A stretch of DNA of 64,000 bases from Amycolatopsis australiensis (GCF_900119165.1 NZ_FPJG01000006.1:1054001-1118000), one strand, 5' to 3'. Positions 48,270 to 57,357 are shown, counted from the stretch's first letter. The notes: a model not told the origin generated them from the sequence alone. Numbers and translations: made by a program.

Positions 48270-48943
48270 CGGATCTTCCCCTGGCCCTGGTCACCGGCGC
48301 GTCCCGCGGGATCGGCAAGGCGGTGGCCCACCAGCTGGCCCCGACGCACCGCGTGCTGCTCGGCGGCCGCGACGCGGCGGCACTGGACGCGCTGGCGAAG
48401 GAGCTGCCGGGCGCGAAGCCGTGGCCGGTCGAGCTGACCGACCCGGCCGGCCTCGCGAGCGCGGTGGCGGAGATCGGCGCACTGGACGTGCTGGTCCACT
48501 CGGCGGGCGTCGCGCGGCTCGGCCGGATCGAGGACGCGCCGGCGTCGGCGTGGCGGGACAACTTCGAGGTCAACACGCTGGCGGTGGTGGAACTGACCCG
48601 CCTGCTCCTCCCGGCCCTGCGGGCGGCCCGCGGGCACGTCGTGGTGATCAACTCGGGCGCCGGCCGCACGGCGCGGCCGGGTTGGTCCCCGTACGCGGCG
48701 AGCAAGTTCGCGGTCCGCGCCTTCGCCGACGCCCTGCGCGAAGAGGAACCGGACATCAGGGTGACGTCGGTCTACCCTGGCCGCACGGACACGGAGATGC
48801 AGCAGGAGATCTTCGCCGGCGAAGGCCGCGACTACGACACCGCCCACCTGCTGAAGGCCGATTCAGTGGCGACAGCGGTGGTGACGGCGGTGTCGGCGAC
48901 TCCGGACGCCCACCCGACGGAGATCATCCTCCGCCCGCGCTAG
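48266..48943 (+). CDS. Short-chain dehydrogenase/reductase (SDR)
   Basis: This 225-residue classical SDR has the cofactor site TGASRGIGKAV (about 10-20), NTLAVVELT, the catalytic Ser in INSGAGR and the Tyr/Lys pair YAASK. GGRD after strand 2 favours NADP. Length is at the short end of the classical group. It is translationally coupled to the preceding secreted protein, a functionally odd pairing. It overlaps the convergent amidohydrolase by 4 bases. The substrate is unknown. Confidence 0.9.
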   Translation: MTDLPLALVTGASRGIGKAVAHQLAPTHRVLLGGRDAAALDALAKELPGAKPWPVELTDPAGLASAVAEIGALDVLVHSAGVARLGRIEDAPASAWRDNFEVNTLAVVELTRLLLPALRAARGHVVVINSGAGRTARPGWSPYAASKFAVRAFADALREEEPDIRVTSVYPGRTDTEMQQEIFAGEGRDYDTAHLLKADSVATAVVTAVSATPDAHPTEIILRPR

Positions 48944-50247
48944 GCGCGCAGCCGGGCGGCGGTCTCGGCCACGCCGGCCTGCACCTTCGCCCGGTCCACC
49001 TTCAGCGACTCGCCGTCCGCCACGACCTGCTCGCCCGCGACCCACACGTCCCGGACCCGGCGTGAGCCCGCCGCCCACACCAGGTTCGACAGCAGCTGCG
49101 CGTCCGGGACATCCAGGCCGCACGCGAAGGCCGGGTCGTCCAGGTCGATGTGCACCAGGTCCGCCCACCGGCCCGGCTCGAGCGCACCGATGTCCTCCCG
49201 GCCCAGTGCCGCCGCGCCGCCGCGGGTGGCCAGCAGGAACACGTCGGCCGCCGTCAGCACGGTCGAATCCCCGGACGACAGCCGGGCGAACATCGCCGCC
49301 AGCTGCAGTTCCTCCCACAGGTCGATGTCGTCGTTGGAGGCCGGCCCGTCCGTGCCGAGGCCGACCGCCACCCCGGCCGCGCGCAGGTCCTTGATCCGCG
49401 CGATGCCCGAAGCCAGCTTCGCGTTCGAGCCCGGGCAGTGCGCCATGCCCACGCCCGCGGCCGCGAACAGCGCGATGTCCGCATCCGACAGGTGGATCGC
49501 GTGCGCCGCCAGCACCCGGCCGTCCAGCATGCCGAGCTTCTGCAGCAGTGCCGGCACCGAGCCGTGCTTGGCTCGCACCGCCGCGTCCTCGGCCGCCGCC
49601 TCGGCGACGTGGATCTGCACCAGGGCGCCACGGGACAGGGCCGATTCCGCCGTCGCGCGCAGCCCTTCCTCGGACAGCATGTACGCCGAGTGCGGCCCGT
49701 AACCCAGCTCGACCCGGTCGCCGGGGCCGAAGCGCAGGCCGTCCGTGTCGATCCAGCGCTCGATCGCGGCCAGCTGGGCCCGCCAGTCCAGGCCCGGCAG
49801 CTCCATCACCGGCGGAGCCACCAGCACGCGGCCACCCGTCGTGAGGACCGCGTCGACCAGCTGCTCGCCTTCGAAGTACATCTCGGCGCTGGTCGTGACG
49901 CCGTGGCGGAGCATCTCGACCGAGCCCAGCAGCATGCCGGTGCGCACGTCCTCCGGCCGCAGCTTCGCCTCGGCGGGCCAGATGATTTCGTTGAGCCACG
50001 GCAGCAGCGGCAGGTCGCCGCCCATGCCGCGCAGCAGCGTCATCGGGCTGTGCGCGTGCGTGTTGACCAGGCCGGGCAGCAGGATGCCGGTCAGGGTGGT
50101 GACCGGTGCGGCGGACCCGGGGGCGGTGGCCGCCGGTCCGCAGTAGGAAATGCGCCCATCGGCGTCGACGTCGACGACCGCGTCACGCAGAAGCGAACAG
50201 GACGGGTCGGCGGGGAGAACGACAGGGGCGTGGAAACGGCGTTGCAT
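48940..50247 (-). CDS. Amidohydrolase, MtaD/SsnA-like deaminase
   Basis: This 435-residue metal-dependent hydrolase of the amidohydrolase superfamily is close to 5'-methylthioadenosine/S-adenosylhomocysteine and guanine deaminases. The metal motif is NTHAHSPMTLLRGM, with later ligands in QIHVAEA, AAHAIHLS and the catalytic Asp in GTDGPASNDDIDLWEEL. It likely removes an amino group from a purine-type substrate in the cytosol. Start ATG. It converges on the SDR gene. The DesK/NarL genes lie downstream of neither; they start their own minus-strand unit to the right. Confidence 0.88.
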   Translation of the reverse strand: MQRRFHAPVVLPADPSCSLLRDAVVDVDADGRISYCGPAATAPGSAAPVTTLTGILLPGLVNTHAHSPMTLLRGMGGDLPLLPWLNEIIWPAEAKLRPEDVRTGMLLGSVEMLRHGVTTSAEMYFEGEQLVDAVLTTGGRVLVAPPVMELPGLDWRAQLAAIERWIDTDGLRFGPGDRVELGYGPHSAYMLSEEGLRATAESALSRGALVQIHVAEAAAEDAAVRAKHGSVPALLQKLGMLDGRVLAAHAIHLSDADIALFAAAGVGMAHCPGSNAKLASGIARIKDLRAAGVAVGLGTDGPASNDDIDLWEELQLAAMFARLSSGDSTVLTAADVFLLATRGGAAALGREDIGALEPGRWADLVHIDLDDPAFACGLDVPDAQLLSNLVWAAGSRRVRDVWVAGEQVVADGESLKVDRAKVQAGVAETAARLRA

Positions 50248-50270
50248 CTCTGGATACTACGCACCCGGAA

Positions 50271-50921
50271 TTACGAAACGACTCCGCTCCGCCACGCCCA
50301 CGCGGCGATCTCCACGCGGTTGCGCGCGCCGATCTTGCCCTGCACCGACGCCAGGTGCGTCTTCACCGTGGACAGCGACAGGAACAGCTCCGCGCCGATC
50401 TCGGTGTTCGTCAGTCCCCGCGCGGCCGCCTTGACGACGTCCAGTTCCCGCGCGGTCAGCGGTTCCGACGGCGGCGCGACCTGTGACCGAGCCGGCCCGC
50501 CGTCGAAGTGCTTGAGCAGCCGGACGGTGATCTGCGGCGACACCAGCGCGTCGCCGCGGTCCGCCGCGCGCACGGCCTCGATCAGCAGCGCCGGGCCCGC
50601 GTCCTTCAGCAGGAACCCCGACGCGCCGTTGCGCAACGCCGTGTGCACGTACTCGTCGAGGTCGAACGTCGTCACCACGACCACCTTCAGCGGGTCGGCG
50701 ACGTCCGGGCCGGCCAGCTGACGGGTGACCTCCAGGCCGTCGAGGCCCGGCATGCGGATGTCGAGCAGGCAGACGTCGGGACGTAGCTCGCGGGCCTTGG
50801 CGACCGCCGCGACGCCGTCCGCGACGTCGGCGACCACCTCGATGTCGTCCTGGGCGTCCAGGATCATGCGGAAGCCCATCCGCACCATCTCCTGGTCGTC
50901 GGCGATCAGTACCCGGATCAC
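50271..50921 (-). CDS. NarL-family response regulator
   Basis: This 216-residue DNA-binding regulator has its phospho-acceptor D54 in VCLLDIRMPG, acidic DD at 8-9 and the conserved Lys in FLLKDAG. The LuxR-type HTH (about 150-210) is LTARELDVVKAAARGLTNTEIGAEL. The GTG overlaps the stop of the DesK-like kinase by 4 bases. The kinase gene is divergent from a MacB-like ABC transporter across a 16-bp palindrome, so that exporter is the probable target, an arrangement seen with cell-wall-antibiotic sensing systems. Confidence 0.94.
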   Translation of the reverse strand: MIRVLIADDQEMVRMGFRMILDAQDDIEVVADVADGVAAVAKARELRPDVCLLDIRMPGLDGLEVTRQLAGPDVADPLKVVVVTTFDLDEYVHTALRNGASGFLLKDAGPALLIEAVRAADRGDALVSPQITVRLLKHFDGGPARSQVAPPSEPLTARELDVVKAAARGLTNTEIGAELFLSLSTVKTHLASVQGKIGARNRVEIAAWAWRSGVVS

Positions 50922-52705
50922 TCGTCCCCTTCCCCGGCGGCCAGCGGCAGCCACGCTTCGACCCGCCAGCCACCGTCCGGGCCCCGCCCGGCCGACAGCC
51001 GGCCCTTCAGCAGCGCGACGCGTTCGCGCATGCCGACCAGACCGTAACCGCCCGACCCGCCGGCCGGCCGCCGCGTCGGCTCGCGCCCGTTGTCCGTCAC
51101 CCGCAGGTGGAGCTCGTCATCGCGCACTTCGGCGAGGACGACCGCTTCGGTCGCGTCCGAGGCGTGCTTGCCGACGTTCGTCAGCGACTCCTGCACCACC
51201 CGCAGCGCCGAGCGGCCGACCTCGTGCGGCAGATCCGGCGGCAGGTCGAGGTGCATCGACGTCGGCACGCCGTGGTTGGCGCTTTCGACCAGCTTCCGCA
51301 GGTCGGCGCCGAGGTCGGTGGTGGCCTGCTCGCTGAACTCGCTCGACCCGGCGGGCGCGTCGCCGCGCATCGAGCGGACCAGCCGCCGCATCGCCGCGAG
51401 CGCTTCGACACCGGCGTTCTCGATCCGGCCCATGGCCTCGACCGCCACCTGCGGGTCCTTCTCGGCCATCAGCCGCGCGGCCTGGGCCTGCACGACGATG
51501 CCGGTGACGTGGTGGGCGACGACGTCGTGCAGCTCGCGGGCCAGCGCCATCCGCTCGGCGGTCTGCGCGTCGGCCACCGCGGACTGCACGACCGTCGTGC
51601 GCTCGGAGTCCCGTGACCGCAGCATCAGGCCGATCGCGATCGCGATGCCGAGCAGCAGCGCCGCCGGGACCGCCAGCGTGGAGAGGACCTGCGGGTCGGT
51701 CTGCAGGCCGCCGCGTCGGTTGGAGTTGACGATCGCGGCGAGTGCGACGACGGCGGACAGCACGCCGATCCTCGGCCAGGATTCGCTCAGCCCGCGTGCC
51801 CTCGTCAGGTTCACCACCGCGCCCACCCCGGCGGCGACCTGCACGAACGGCACCCCGCTCGGCATCGGGTAGGCGTAGCGCAGGTGCAGGAACGGCGTGA
51901 TGAGCGCGGACAGCAGCAGGACGCCGGCGAGCGCGAGCATCGCGTCCGCGGGCCGTCGCGGCGACAGCACCGCCACGACCGCGGCGGCGACCGAGCAGAA
52001 CAGCACCGGGAACCCGCGCGCGCCGCTGTCGTAGGTGTAGCCGAACTCGACGAGCAGCCCGATGGCGAGCACGCCCATCAGCACCCACTGGCCCATGGCC
52101 AGCTCGTTCAGCTTGCGCAGCCGCCGCTTGCTCGGCTCCGACCGCGGGCTCCGGTCCCGGGCCGCGACCGCGGGCACCAGCGCGGCGGCCAGCAGCACGA
52201 CGCCGACCAGCAGCGCCTGGGTGCCCGTGCCACCGTCGATCTCGCCGACGGCCGCGTACCGGCCGAAGACCGCGACGAGACCCGCCACGACCAGGAAGCT
52301 GACCACGCAGAACGCCACGCCGCCCCGCGCCCGGCGGGCCACGTAGTAGACCATCAGCACCCCGGCCACGACCTCGGTGATGGTCACCTTCGGCAGCACG
52401 CTGGAGTACGGCGGGATGCCGAACGCGTGGATGAAGAGGGTCGAGAACACCAGGACGACGCCGCCGAGGACCCCGGCGACGGCGGCCCGCTTCTGGGCCC
52501 ACAGCCCGCAGCCCGCCATCGCGAAGATGCCGGGGAGCAGCCCGAAGTCGGCGAAGCGCGGCCCGAAGTCGTCGAGTGCGGCCTGCGTCGTGTAGACGAC
52601 GTCGAACAGCAGGGCGGCGACGAGGACCACCGAGGGCACGCCGATGCGCCGCACCAGGGCGGCGGCGCGGGTGTACAGCGTGTTCGGCGGGGGCGCGGCG
52701 GTCAC
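50918..52705 (-). CDS. DesK-type sensor histidine kinase
   Basis: This 595-residue membrane sensor kinase has an unusually large N-terminal membrane domain with about 10 hydrophobic helices (20-350). This is followed by a HisKA_3 dimerisation region with LARELHDVVAHHVTGIVVQAQ (phospho-His in ELHD) and an ATPase domain with VQESLTNVGKHA and VTDNGREPTRRPAGGSGGYGLVGMRERV (in blocks). It ends WRVEAWLPL. The GTG start lies 174 bases from the divergent ABC ATPase gene. The many helices suggest sensing of a membrane-inserted or lipid-like signal. The extra membrane part is larger than in the first kinase of the window. Confidence 0.92.
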   Translation of the reverse strand: MTAAPPPNTLYTRAAALVRRIGVPSVVLVAALLFDVVYTTQAALDDFGPRFADFGLLPGIFAMAGCGLWAQKRAAVAGVLGGVVLVFSTLFIHAFGIPPYSSVLPKVTITEVVAGVLMVYYVARRARGGVAFCVVSFLVVAGLVAVFGRYAAVGEIDGGTGTQALLVGVVLLAAALVPAVAARDRSPRSEPSKRRLRKLNELAMGQWVLMGVLAIGLLVEFGYTYDSGARGFPVLFCSVAAAVVAVLSPRRPADAMLALAGVLLLSALITPFLHLRYAYPMPSGVPFVQVAAGVGAVVNLTRARGLSESWPRIGVLSAVVALAAIVNSNRRGGLQTDPQVLSTLAVPAALLLGIAIAIGLMLRSRDSERTTVVQSAVADAQTAERMALARELHDVVAHHVTGIVVQAQAARLMAEKDPQVAVEAMGRIENAGVEALAAMRRLVRSMRGDAPAGSSEFSEQATTDLGADLRKLVESANHGVPTSMHLDLPPDLPHEVGRSALRVVQESLTNVGKHASDATEAVVLAEVRDDELHLRVTDNGREPTRRPAGGSGGYGLVGMRERVALLKGRLSAGRGPDGGWRVEAWLPLAAGEGDE

Positions 52706-52763
52706 AACGTGACGTTAGAGGATTCCCGGCCGCGCGCACCTTGGCCGAGTGGCCCGTGCCCCC

Positions 52764-52779
52764 TCGGCCGATCGGCCGA
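52764..52779. promoter_or_regulatory. 16-bp perfect palindrome between divergent kinase and ABC genes
   Basis: TCGGCCGATCGGCCGA reads the same on both strands and lies 59 bases from the kinase start and 100 bases from the ABC ATPase start. It is a candidate binding site for the NarL-type regulator or for another dimeric repressor. Confidence 0.55.
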
Positions 52780-52878
52780 TGCCGCACCACGCGTGACTGG
52801 CCGTCTGCCCGAAGTGGACACCCCGCCGGCTCCGCGAAGCTCGACGGCGTCAAGATCCGAACCGACAGGAGAGACGTC

Positions 52879-53580
52879 GTGGACCCGAGTACTCCACAGT
52901 GGACGAATGGGCCGGTGCTGTCCGGCCGCGGGCTCGTGAAGCGTTACGGCACGCAGCACGCCCTCGCCGGCATCGACATCGACATCCAGCCGCGGGACGC
53001 CGTCGCCATCGTCGGGCCCTCCGGCTCCGGCAAGACGTCGCTGCTGCACGTCCTGGCCGGCATCCTGCGGGCCGACGACGGGCAGATCTTCCTGGCCGGG
53101 CAGCGGATCGACCACCTCGGCGAGAAGAAGCGCAGCGAGCTGCGCCGCACCGAGTTCGGGTTCGTCTTCCAGTCGGGGATGCTGGTCGCCGAGCTGACGG
53201 CGGAGGAGAACGTCGCGCTGCCGTCGCTGCTCGCGGGGCTCGGGCGCAAGGAGGCCATCGAGGCCGGCCGCCAGTGGCTGTCGCGGCTCGGGCTGGCCGG
53301 CAAGGAGCGCCGCCGCCCCGGCGAGCTGTCCGGCGGCGAGGCCCAGCGCGTCGCGATCGCGCGGGCGCTGACCCACCGGCCGAAGGTGATCTTCGCCGAC
53401 GAGCCGACCGGCGCGCTCGACACGCGCACCGGCCGCGAAACCATGGACGCCCTGCTCGGCGCCGCCCACGAGACGGACGCCGCGGTGCTGGTCGTGACGC
53501 ACGACCGCGAGCTGGCCGAGTCGATGCCGAAGACCGTGGCGATCCGCGACGGCCTGATCGCGACGAGGCTGGCGGCGTGA
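52879..53580 (+). CDS. ABC transporter ATPase, MacB/LolD type
   Basis: This 233-residue ATPase powers the FtsX-type permease encoded next. Walker A is GPSGSGKTS, the Q-loop FVFQSGMLV, the signature LSGGEAQRVAIARAL, Walker B VIFADEPTGALD, and the switch His is in VVTHDRELAE. These spacings and the ENVALPSLLAG stretch place it with MacB/LolD exporters, which act by mechanotransmission rather than bulk transport. The GTG has AGGAGA 7 bases upstream. Its stop overlaps the permease GTG. It is probably regulated by the divergent DesK/NarL system. Confidence 0.93.
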   Translation: MDPSTPQWTNGPVLSGRGLVKRYGTQHALAGIDIDIQPRDAVAIVGPSGSGKTSLLHVLAGILRADDGQIFLAGQRIDHLGEKKRSELRRTEFGFVFQSGMLVAELTAEENVALPSLLAGLGRKEAIEAGRQWLSRLGLAGKERRRPGELSGGEAQRVAIARALTHRPKVIFADEPTGALDTRTGRETMDALLGAAHETDAAVLVVTHDRELAESMPKTVAIRDGLIATRLAA

Positions 53581-55826
53581 ACTCCCTCCAGATCGCCCTG
53601 CGGGTGCTGCGGATCGACCGGCGGACCCGGACGTCGGCGATCCTCACCGCGGTCGGGGTCGCCGTCGCGACCGGGCTGGTGCTGCTGCTGGCGACGCTGC
53701 CGTTCGCCACGCAGCACCGTGAGCAGCGCGCCCTCTGGCAGGGCGACCAGTTCTACAGCCGCGGCTCCGACGGCCCGGCCAAGCTGCTCTACTCCTCGTC
53801 GAAGGACTACTTCGACGGCCGCCAGATCATCCGGGTCGACGTCGCGCTGACGCCCGGCACGACCGCGGCCGGCATCGGGCTGCCGCCGGGCGTGCCGCAG
53901 CTGCCCGGACCAGGCGAGACCGTCGTGTCGCCCGCGCTCGGCCGGCTGCTGCAGGGCCAGCCCGCCGACCAGCTCGGCGACCGGTTCGGCAAGCCCGTCG
54001 GCGCGCTGGGCGAGGAAGGCCTGCGGTTCCCGGAGCAGCTCGTCGCGCTGACCGGGCACACACCGGACGCGATGCCGCAGAACGCCTCCCAGGTGACGGG
54101 CTTCCCGGGCGGGAAGGCACGCCCCGACGCGCTGCTCATGCTGCTGTCCTGGGTCGGGATCATCGTGCTGCTGGTGCCGAGCCTGGTGCTGGTCGCGTCG
54201 TCGGCACGGCTGACCGCGGCCCGGCGGGAGCGGCGGCTCGCCGCGATCCGGCTGGCCGGGGCGACCCCGGGGCAGGTCACGAACATGGTGGCCGCCGAGA
54301 CGACGTTGTCCGCGGGCCTCGGCGCCCTGCTCGGCCTGCTGATCAGCCCGGCACTGCACGGCCTCGCGTCGTTCGTGCCGTGGGGCGGCGGCACCTGGCT
54401 CGCGGCCGACTTCGCGCTGCCGGTCGGCCTGACGGTGGCCATCGTCGTGGCGATCCCGGTGCTCGTCGTGCTGGCCGGCGTCCTCGGCCTGCGCCGCGTG
54501 CTCCGGAACCCGCTGTTCGCGACCGGCGGTCACACCAAGAAGCCGTTGCGCTGGTGGCGGCTGCTGGCGCTGCCCGCGGCCGGGCTGTTCTTCCTCGTCG
54601 CCGTGACGACGGCGAAGGACGCCGGCGGCATCGGGCTGGTCATGGCGGGCCTGTTCCTGCTGGTCGGGTCGGCCGCGATCGTCGGGCCGTGGGTGACGTC
54701 GGCGGTGGGCGGCACGTTCGTCCGGATCTGGCGGCGGCCGTCGGCGCTGCTGGCCGGCCGCCGTCTGCGGGACGACCCGAAGGGCGCCTACCGCGCCTCG
54801 GCCGGGATCGTGCTCGCCGTGTTCGCCGGGTCGATGGCGCTGACGCTGCTGCCGACCTTCGAGTCGATGGCCGGCGGGGGCCGGTCCTTCCAGGACTCCG
54901 TGCTCTACGTCGACACCGACGCCGAGCACGCGGGCAAGATCGTCGAGCAGGCCAACGCGTCGCTGCGGAAGTACGGGCAGTCCGAGAAGGCCGTCGCGGT
55001 CGGCGAGGTCTACCTGGTGCAGGGCGAGGGCAACAGCCGCACCGGCCACCGCGCGCTGGTGATGACCTGCGCCGACGCGGTCGAGCTGACCCGCTTCGGC
55101 CTCACCGCGGAGAACTGCGCGGGCGGGCCGGCCGTCTTCGGCGACTCGGCGCTCGACCTGGCCCAGTACCAGGTCGCGGCCAACTGGGAAGGGCCGGCCG
55201 TGGCGGTCAGGTCGGGGACGCGGGCGGAGGCCGTCCACCTGCCCGCCGCGGACCTGTCCACCACGTCGATCGTCGATCCGGCGGCGCTGCCGGACGGCTT
55301 CACGCCGAAGTACGTCACCGTGGTCGCGCCGACCACCGACGCCAACCGGGAGATCGTCCGGACGGCGCTGGCCGCGCCGGCCGCCGGCGAAGAGGTCGGC
55401 AGCCGCGACCAGTACCTGTTCAACCAGCAGACCGAGCTCGGCGACCTGCGCCGGGTCACGGTGATCGGGCTGCTCGCGGCGGGGATCCTGGCCGGCTGCA
55501 GTGCCGCGGTGGCGACCGCGGGCTCGGTGATGGACCGCCGCCGGACGTTCGGCGCGCTGATGGCCGCGGGCACGCCGGTGCGGGTGCTGGCCAAGGCGCT
55601 GCGGGTGGAGGCCGCGCTGCCCGCGCTGGTCGCCACCATCGGCGCGGGAATCGTCGGGGTACTGGTCGGTGTTGGGTTGTTCAGCATGGTCGACCCACGC
55701 GGCATCGTCCTGAGCCCGTGGCTGCTGGCGCCGGTCGTGCTCGGGGTCGGGGTGGCCCTGCTCGGCGCGTCGGTCTGCACGCCCGCGCTGAAGCGGGTCC
55801 AGGCCGAGCCGCTGGCCGAGGAATGA
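53577..55826 (+). CDS. FtsX-like ABC permease with duplicated permease domain
   Basis: This 749-residue membrane protein has two FtsX domains. One is at about 185-330 (LVASSARLTAARRERRLAAIRLAGATPGQV marks the coupling helix, in blocks). The other is at about 625-745 (SVMDRRRTFGALMAAGTPVRVLAKAL). There is an N-terminal helix (about 20-42), a large extracytoplasmic domain (about 43-180) and a second one (about 440-620). The layout is that of BceB/MacB-like exporters for peptides or lipoproteins. Coupled to the ATPase gene by a 4-base overlap. A role in antimicrobial-peptide or envelope-stress resistance is inferred from the linked two-component system. Confidence 0.9.
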   Translation: MNSLQIALRVLRIDRRTRTSAILTAVGVAVATGLVLLLATLPFATQHREQRALWQGDQFYSRGSDGPAKLLYSSSKDYFDGRQIIRVDVALTPGTTAAGIGLPPGVPQLPGPGETVVSPALGRLLQGQPADQLGDRFGKPVGALGEEGLRFPEQLVALTGHTPDAMPQNASQVTGFPGGKARPDALLMLLSWVGIIVLLVPSLVLVASSARLTAARRERRLAAIRLAGATPGQVTNMVAAETTLSAGLGALLGLLISPALHGLASFVPWGGGTWLAADFALPVGLTVAIVVAIPVLVVLAGVLGLRRVLRNPLFATGGHTKKPLRWWRLLALPAAGLFFLVAVTTAKDAGGIGLVMAGLFLLVGSAAIVGPWVTSAVGGTFVRIWRRPSALLAGRRLRDDPKGAYRASAGIVLAVFAGSMALTLLPTFESMAGGGRSFQDSVLYVDTDAEHAGKIVEQANASLRKYGQSEKAVAVGEVYLVQGEGNSRTGHRALVMTCADAVELTRFGLTAENCAGGPAVFGDSALDLAQYQVAANWEGPAVAVRSGTRAEAVHLPAADLSTTSIVDPAALPDGFTPKYVTVVAPTTDANREIVRTALAAPAAGEEVGSRDQYLFNQQTELGDLRRVTVIGLLAAGILAGCSAAVATAGSVMDRRRTFGALMAAGTPVRVLAKALRVEAALPALVATIGAGIVGVLVGVGLFSMVDPRGIVLSPWLLAPVVLGVGVALLGASVCTPALKRVQAEPLAEE

Positions 55827-55873
55827 GGCGTTCGCCCCTCTGTCGGGGGAGGGGCGAGCACCGGGGGTAGTGA

Positions 55874-55922
55874 GCTGAAGGGGACCTTCTCCGCCGGGGA
55901 TCCGGGGAGGGTCCCCTTCAGC
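55874..55922. terminator. Bidirectional terminator between ABC permease and trmB
   Basis: A perfect 13-bp stem (55874-55886 with 55910-55922) closes a 23-base loop. The right arm overlaps the last codons of the convergent trmB. Confidence 0.6.
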
Positions 55923-56613
55923 GCTTCTCGAAGATCAGGTCGTGCGAGACGCGGCCTTCGACGTCCGCGCGCTGCTCGAACTTGGTCACCGGCCGCCACT
56001 CCGGGCGCGGGGCCCAGCCGTCGTACCGGTTCCGCAGCGCGGGTTCCGCGGAGCAGACCTCGAGCATCTGCTCGGCGTAGTTCTCCCAGTCGGTCGCCAT
56101 GTGGAAGGTGCCGCCGGGCGCGAGCCGCGACGCCACGAGCGCGGCGAACGACGGCTGCACGATCCGCCGCTTGTGGTGCTTCTTCTTCGGCCACGGGTCG
56201 GGGAAGAACAGCCGGACGCCGTGCAGCGAATCCGGCGCGACGTGCTCGGTGAGCAGCACGACGGCGTCGCCGTGCAGCAGCCGCAGGTTCTCGACGCCGA
56301 GCTTTTCGGCGCGCAGCATCAGCTGGCCGAGGCCCGGGTCGTAGACCTCGACGGCGACGTAGTTCAGCTCGGGGGCCGCGGCGGCCAGCTGCGACGTCGT
56401 CTCGCCCATGCCCGAGCCGATCTCCAGCATCACCGGCGCCTCGCGGCCGAACCACCCGGTGAAGTCCAGCGGGCCCGGCGGCAGCTCACCGACCGTGCGG
56501 CCCAGCCGCGGCCAGTGCTCTTCCCACGCCCGCTGCTGCCCGACGGTCATCCGGCCACCGCGTTTGACGTAGCTGACCACGCTGCGCAGCCGTCGTCCGT
56601 CCTCGTTTTCCAC
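55918..56613 (-). CDS. trmB: tRNA (guanine-N7)-methyltransferase
   Basis: This 231-residue SAM-dependent enzyme methylates G46 in the tRNA variable loop. The SAM site is LEIGSGMGETT (about 63-73) with the acidic VAVEVYDPGLG. The hallmark FFPDPWPKKKHHKRRIVQP (about 135-153) carries the catalytic Asp and tRNA-binding basic residues, followed by HMATDWENYAEQM. A GTG is used; no clear ribosome-binding site is seen, and an ATG 21 codons later (MTVGQQR) is possible. It lies 21 bases downstream of an unknown gene on the same strand and converges with the ABC permease. Confidence 0.95.
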   Translation of the reverse strand: MENEDGRRLRSVVSYVKRGGRMTVGQQRAWEEHWPRLGRTVGELPPGPLDFTGWFGREAPVMLEIGSGMGETTSQLAAAAPELNYVAVEVYDPGLGQLMLRAEKLGVENLRLLHGDAVVLLTEHVAPDSLHGVRLFFPDPWPKKKHHKRRIVQPSFAALVASRLAPGGTFHMATDWENYAEQMLEVCSAEPALRNRYDGWAPRPEWRPVTKFEQRADVEGRVSHDLIFEKR

Positions 56614-56634
56614 GAGGAGCGAGATTACCCGGGG

Positions 56635-57204
56635 TTATCGGACGGCTTCGAACTCCCCGAGCCGGGACCGCAGCCCGGCCAGGCCCGCGACCGGGATCGG
56701 GTCCGGCGTCCGGCCGCTGTGCGCCGGCAGGACGTCGATCCAGCCGGGGTGCCGGTCGGTGTTCATCACCGTCGTGGGAATCGCGTGCCCCGATTTCCCG
56801 CGCTCGGACGGCATGAACTCCCAGTAGCCGGATTCGCCGTCCGCCGCCCACGGGACGAATTCCCAGCCCGGCCGTCTGCCCAGCAGTTGTGCGATGCGAT
56901 CTTCGACGCGGAAACCCTGCTCCCGGGAATCGAGCTTGCCGTCCGCCATCGCCCGCAGCCACCACGGCGCGGGAATCGGCCCCGCCATCCCGGCCGACGC
57001 GCGGAACAGGGCCAGGACGCTGTCTTCGGGCGCGCGGTGCACCCAGGCCCGCCGGAGTTCGGCGGGGGTCGTCGCCGCCTTCGCGGCCTGCGGGAGCTCG
57101 ATCGCCCGTGACCATTCGAGGTCCAGCATGGGTTCGAGCCGGGGGACGTCGTCTTCGACGCGAGCTCGGGGAATGGTGCCGCCCAATTCTTGCCCGGTGT
57201 CCAC
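56635..57204 (-). CDS. Protein of unknown function upstream of trmB
   Basis: This 189-residue soluble protein has no signal or membrane segment. Visible features are a helical N-terminus with Arg/Glu (LEWSRAIELPQAAKAATTP), PWWLRAMADGKLD near residues 85-97 and an aromatic-rich centre, PGWEFVPWAADGESGYWEFMP. I recognise no family. The GTG giving VDTGQEL is preferred because AGGTGA lies 9 bases upstream; a TTG two codons earlier is too close to it. It is followed after 21 bases by trmB and probably shares its transcript. Coding character and the ribosome-binding site support a real gene. Confidence 0.65.
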   Translation of the reverse strand: MDTGQELGGTIPRARVEDDVPRLEPMLDLEWSRAIELPQAAKAATTPAELRRAWVHRAPEDSVLALFRASAGMAGPIPAPWWLRAMADGKLDSREQGFRVEDRIAQLLGRRPGWEFVPWAADGESGYWEFMPSERGKSGHAIPTTVMNTDRHPGWIDVLPAHSGRTPDPIPVAGLAGLRSRLGEFEAVR

Positions 57205-57283
57205 CGTCAAGATTCACCTCCATGGGAGCTAGACGGTTCCGGTGCTCACTACGAATATTGCCTGGTCATAGCAGTATGTCCGG

Positions 57284-57307
57284 TGGCTGTGAGGGAAGCC
57301 ACAGCCA
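57284..57307 (+). terminator. Terminator-like hairpin with T-rich tail on the plus strand
   Basis: TGGCTGTG (57284-57291) pairs with CACAGCCA (57300-57307) around an 8-base loop, and TTTCATCTTTTCTT follows directly on the plus strand. Both flanking genes are on the minus strand, so it has no obvious plus-strand partner. The surrounding 57240-57345 stretch is AT-rich for this genome. Confidence 0.45.
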
Positions 57308-57357
57308 TTTCATCTTTTCTTAACATGGATTTTTGCGGTATGAGTGCGCGATCACGC

